Position numbers and translations under genes: made by a program | DNA from: Spirochaetaceae bacterium | GTDB taxonomy: Bacteria > Spirochaetota > Spirochaetia > Treponematales > Rectinemataceae | Reading direction: 5' to 3' | DNA: 51,654 nucleotides | Assembly: GCA_025355995.1 (NCBI GenBank) | Contig: JANXYQ010000015.1 | Coordinates: forward strand, 1 to 51,654 | The notes under the pieces: model-generated | Seen by the model: only the letters and a program-made list of their open reading frames with translations | Database searches by the model: none | What the model was told of the DNA's origin: nothing | Part shown: positions 50,446-51,654 of the stretch, piece by piece | How the letters are laid out: every line of letters begins with the position of its first letter | Numbering within the stretch: the stretch's first letter is position 1

Positions 50446-51654
50446 GTGAAAAAAGGTTTAGTAGCGGCACTCGCGCTGGTTCTCGTCATGGCGTTCGTGC
50501 CCAGCTTGTCGGCTCAAAAGAAGCTGACCGTCTGGTGCTGGGATCCGGCCTTCAACGTGTATTCGATGAAGCAGGCCGCGGATCTCTATAACAAGTCCCA
50601 TGCCGACGTCTCTATCGAGATCGTCGACATGGCCCAGGACATCGAGGCGAAGATCATCGCCGGGCTCCAGTCGGGCGGCGCTGGCCTCCCCGACATCGCT
50701 CTCTTCCAGGATTTCCGCCAGGAGCAGTTCCTCACGGATTATCCGAAGGCCTTCGTCGACCTAAAGGCCGCCGGCATCGACTTCAGCAAGTTCGCCCCCT
50801 ATAAGGTCGGCACCTTGACCGTCGGCAAGGCCGTTTACGGCATCCCCTTCGACACCGGCTCCACGGGCCTCTGGCTCCGCACCGACTACATCAAGGCCGC
50901 CGGCCTCAACCCCGACGATTATCAGAAGAACATGACCTGGTCGGACGTGATCAAGCTCGGCGTCGCGGTCAAGGCCAAGACGGGCAAGCCCCTCATCGCC
51001 TACCAGAGCGACAACTTCGACATGCTCCGCATCGTCGTCCAGTCCACCGGCGGCCAGTTCTTCAATCCCGACGGCTCCCTTAATCTCCGCAGCGACGCCT
51101 TCAAGAAGTCCCTCGCCCTCTTCAAGGAACTGAACGACAAGGGCCTCCTCTATATGTCCGAGGGCTGGAGCAACTGGGTAAACGCGATCAACAGCGACCA
51201 GACCGCCGCCTTCCTGAACGCGATCTGGATGGTCGGCACCGTCAAGTCCAGGCCCGAGAACAAGGGCAAGTACATGGTCGTCCCGACCCCCCTCATCGAG
51301 GGCGTCAAGGGCGCGGCCAACGCCTCCAACAATGGCGGCTCGGGCTGGATGGTCTTCGCGTCGAGCCCCAACAAGGCCCTTGCCATCGACTTCCTCAAGT
51401 CCACCTGGGCGAGCTCCGACCCCGCCGCCCTTGAGTTCTACAACACTATCCTCAAGGGCGTCGGCGCGATGGGCTGCTACCTTCCCTCCCAGAAGGGCTC
51501 CAACTACACTGCGGCCGACGAGTTCTTCTACAAGAGCCAGCCGGTGTACAAGGACTTCGCCACATGGATGGCCAAGGTCCCCGTCCTCAAGTACACGCCC
51601 AACTACACCGCGATGCGCGACTCCGTCGCCCACGCCACGCTCCTGTACTTCCAG
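50446..51654 (+). CDS. Sugar ABC transporter substrate-binding protein, incomplete at window end
   Basis: A family 1 extracellular solute-binding protein; 403 codons are visible and the 3' end lies beyond the window. A signal peptide (MKKGLVAALALVLVMAFVPS) ends near SLSAQ, and the mature part begins KKLTVWCWDPAFN. The typical two-lobe layout follows, with GIPFDTGSTGLWLRTDYIK, a central NDKGLLYMSEG and NNGGSGWMVFASSPNK. It would capture an oligosaccharide or polyol outside the membrane for an ABC importer encoded downstream. It starts with GTG at 50446, 6 bases after AAGGAGG (50433-50439), and has its own putative promoter. Confidence 0.92.
   Translation, partial: MKKGLVAALALVLVMAFVPSLSAQKKLTVWCWDPAFNVYSMKQAADLYNKSHADVSIEIVDMAQDIEAKIIAGLQSGGAGLPDIALFQDFRQEQFLTDYPKAFVDLKAAGIDFSKFAPYKVGTLTVGKAVYGIPFDTGSTGLWLRTDYIKAAGLNPDDYQKNMTWSDVIKLGVAVKAKTGKPLIAYQSDNFDMLRIVVQSTGGQFFNPDGSLNLRSDAFKKSLALFKELNDKGLLYMSEGWSNWVNAINSDQTAAFLNAIWMVGTVKSRPENKGKYMVVPTPLIEGVKGAANASNNGGSGWMVFASSPNKALAIDFLKSTWASSDPAALEFYNTILKGVGAMGCYLPSQKGSNYTAADEFFYKSQPVYKDFATWMAKVPVLKYTPNYTAMRDSVAHATLLYFQ

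Overview
The window is a G+C-rich bacterial chromosome segment, densely coding on both strands, with no rRNA, tRNA, CRISPR array, phage or insertion sequence that I can see. The best guess for the host is a high-GC anaerobic or facultative spirochaete (Spirochaetota, Treponema/Spirochaeta-like). The main reason is the carD-ispDF gene pair, which treponemes also have. A 7TM-DISM cyclase, several lipoproteins and outer-envelope proteins, and ABC sugar uptake genes fit with this. The assignment is inference from gene content, not from a phylogenetic marker.

Layout. 1-2078: end of a monosaccharide ABC transporter (ATPase and permease) closed by an intrinsic terminator. 2215-4035: chemotaxis receptor. 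4106-7977 (minus): a membrane protein, a DUF4390-like protein, an NtrY-like kinase and an NtrX-like sigma54 activator, preceded by a near-consensus sigma54 promoter. 8201-12542: luxS overlapping two fucosidase genes (GH29, GH95). 12539-23998: a carbon-metabolism block. A carboxyltransferase 5S-type gene and an IclR regulator lie on the minus strand. Divergent from them runs a long operon encoding a four-subunit 2-oxoacid:ferredoxin oxidoreductase, methylmalonyl-CoA mutase (two subunits), MeaB, epimerase, carboxyltransferase 12S subunit, an OadG-like anchor and a biotin carrier. Read in order, the operon converts 2-oxoglutarate to succinyl-CoA, methylmalonyl-CoA and propionyl-CoA. The 5S protein could pass the carboxyl group on to pyruvate. 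Four copies of one 15-bp palindrome lie in the divergent region, as two pairs, and are the probable IclR operators.

24005-30391: an envelope and signalling group (adenylate cyclase, two CsgG/FlgO-like proteins, a lipoprotein with chitobiase-C-like repeats, a polysaccharide deacetylase). 30406-30525 (minus): a probable small RNA with its own promoter and terminator and an anti-Shine-Dalgarno loop. 30626-37794: a DnaE-type polymerase with a degenerate PHP site, a TIR-like/ankyrin protein, a GH31 sulfoquinovosidase-like enzyme and an EamA/NIPA-like transporter. 37791-39529 (minus): ispDF and carD. 39619-44425: VTT membrane protein, lipoprotein, M48 protease, HAD hydrolase and a membrane-anchored pseudokinase-like protein. 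44422-45657 (minus): DUF6062-like and DinB proteins. 45772-50314: small membrane protein, SecA2-type ATPase and a DesK/NarL-type two-component pair. 50446-end: a sugar-binding lipoprotein or periplasmic protein that runs off the window.

The most interesting signals are the small RNA, the paired IclR operators controlling a complete 2-oxoglutarate-to-propionyl-CoA operon, the sigma54 promoter in front of an operon that encodes its own sigma54 activator, a short leader ORF that overlaps the start of korD, and the luxS-fucosidase operon.
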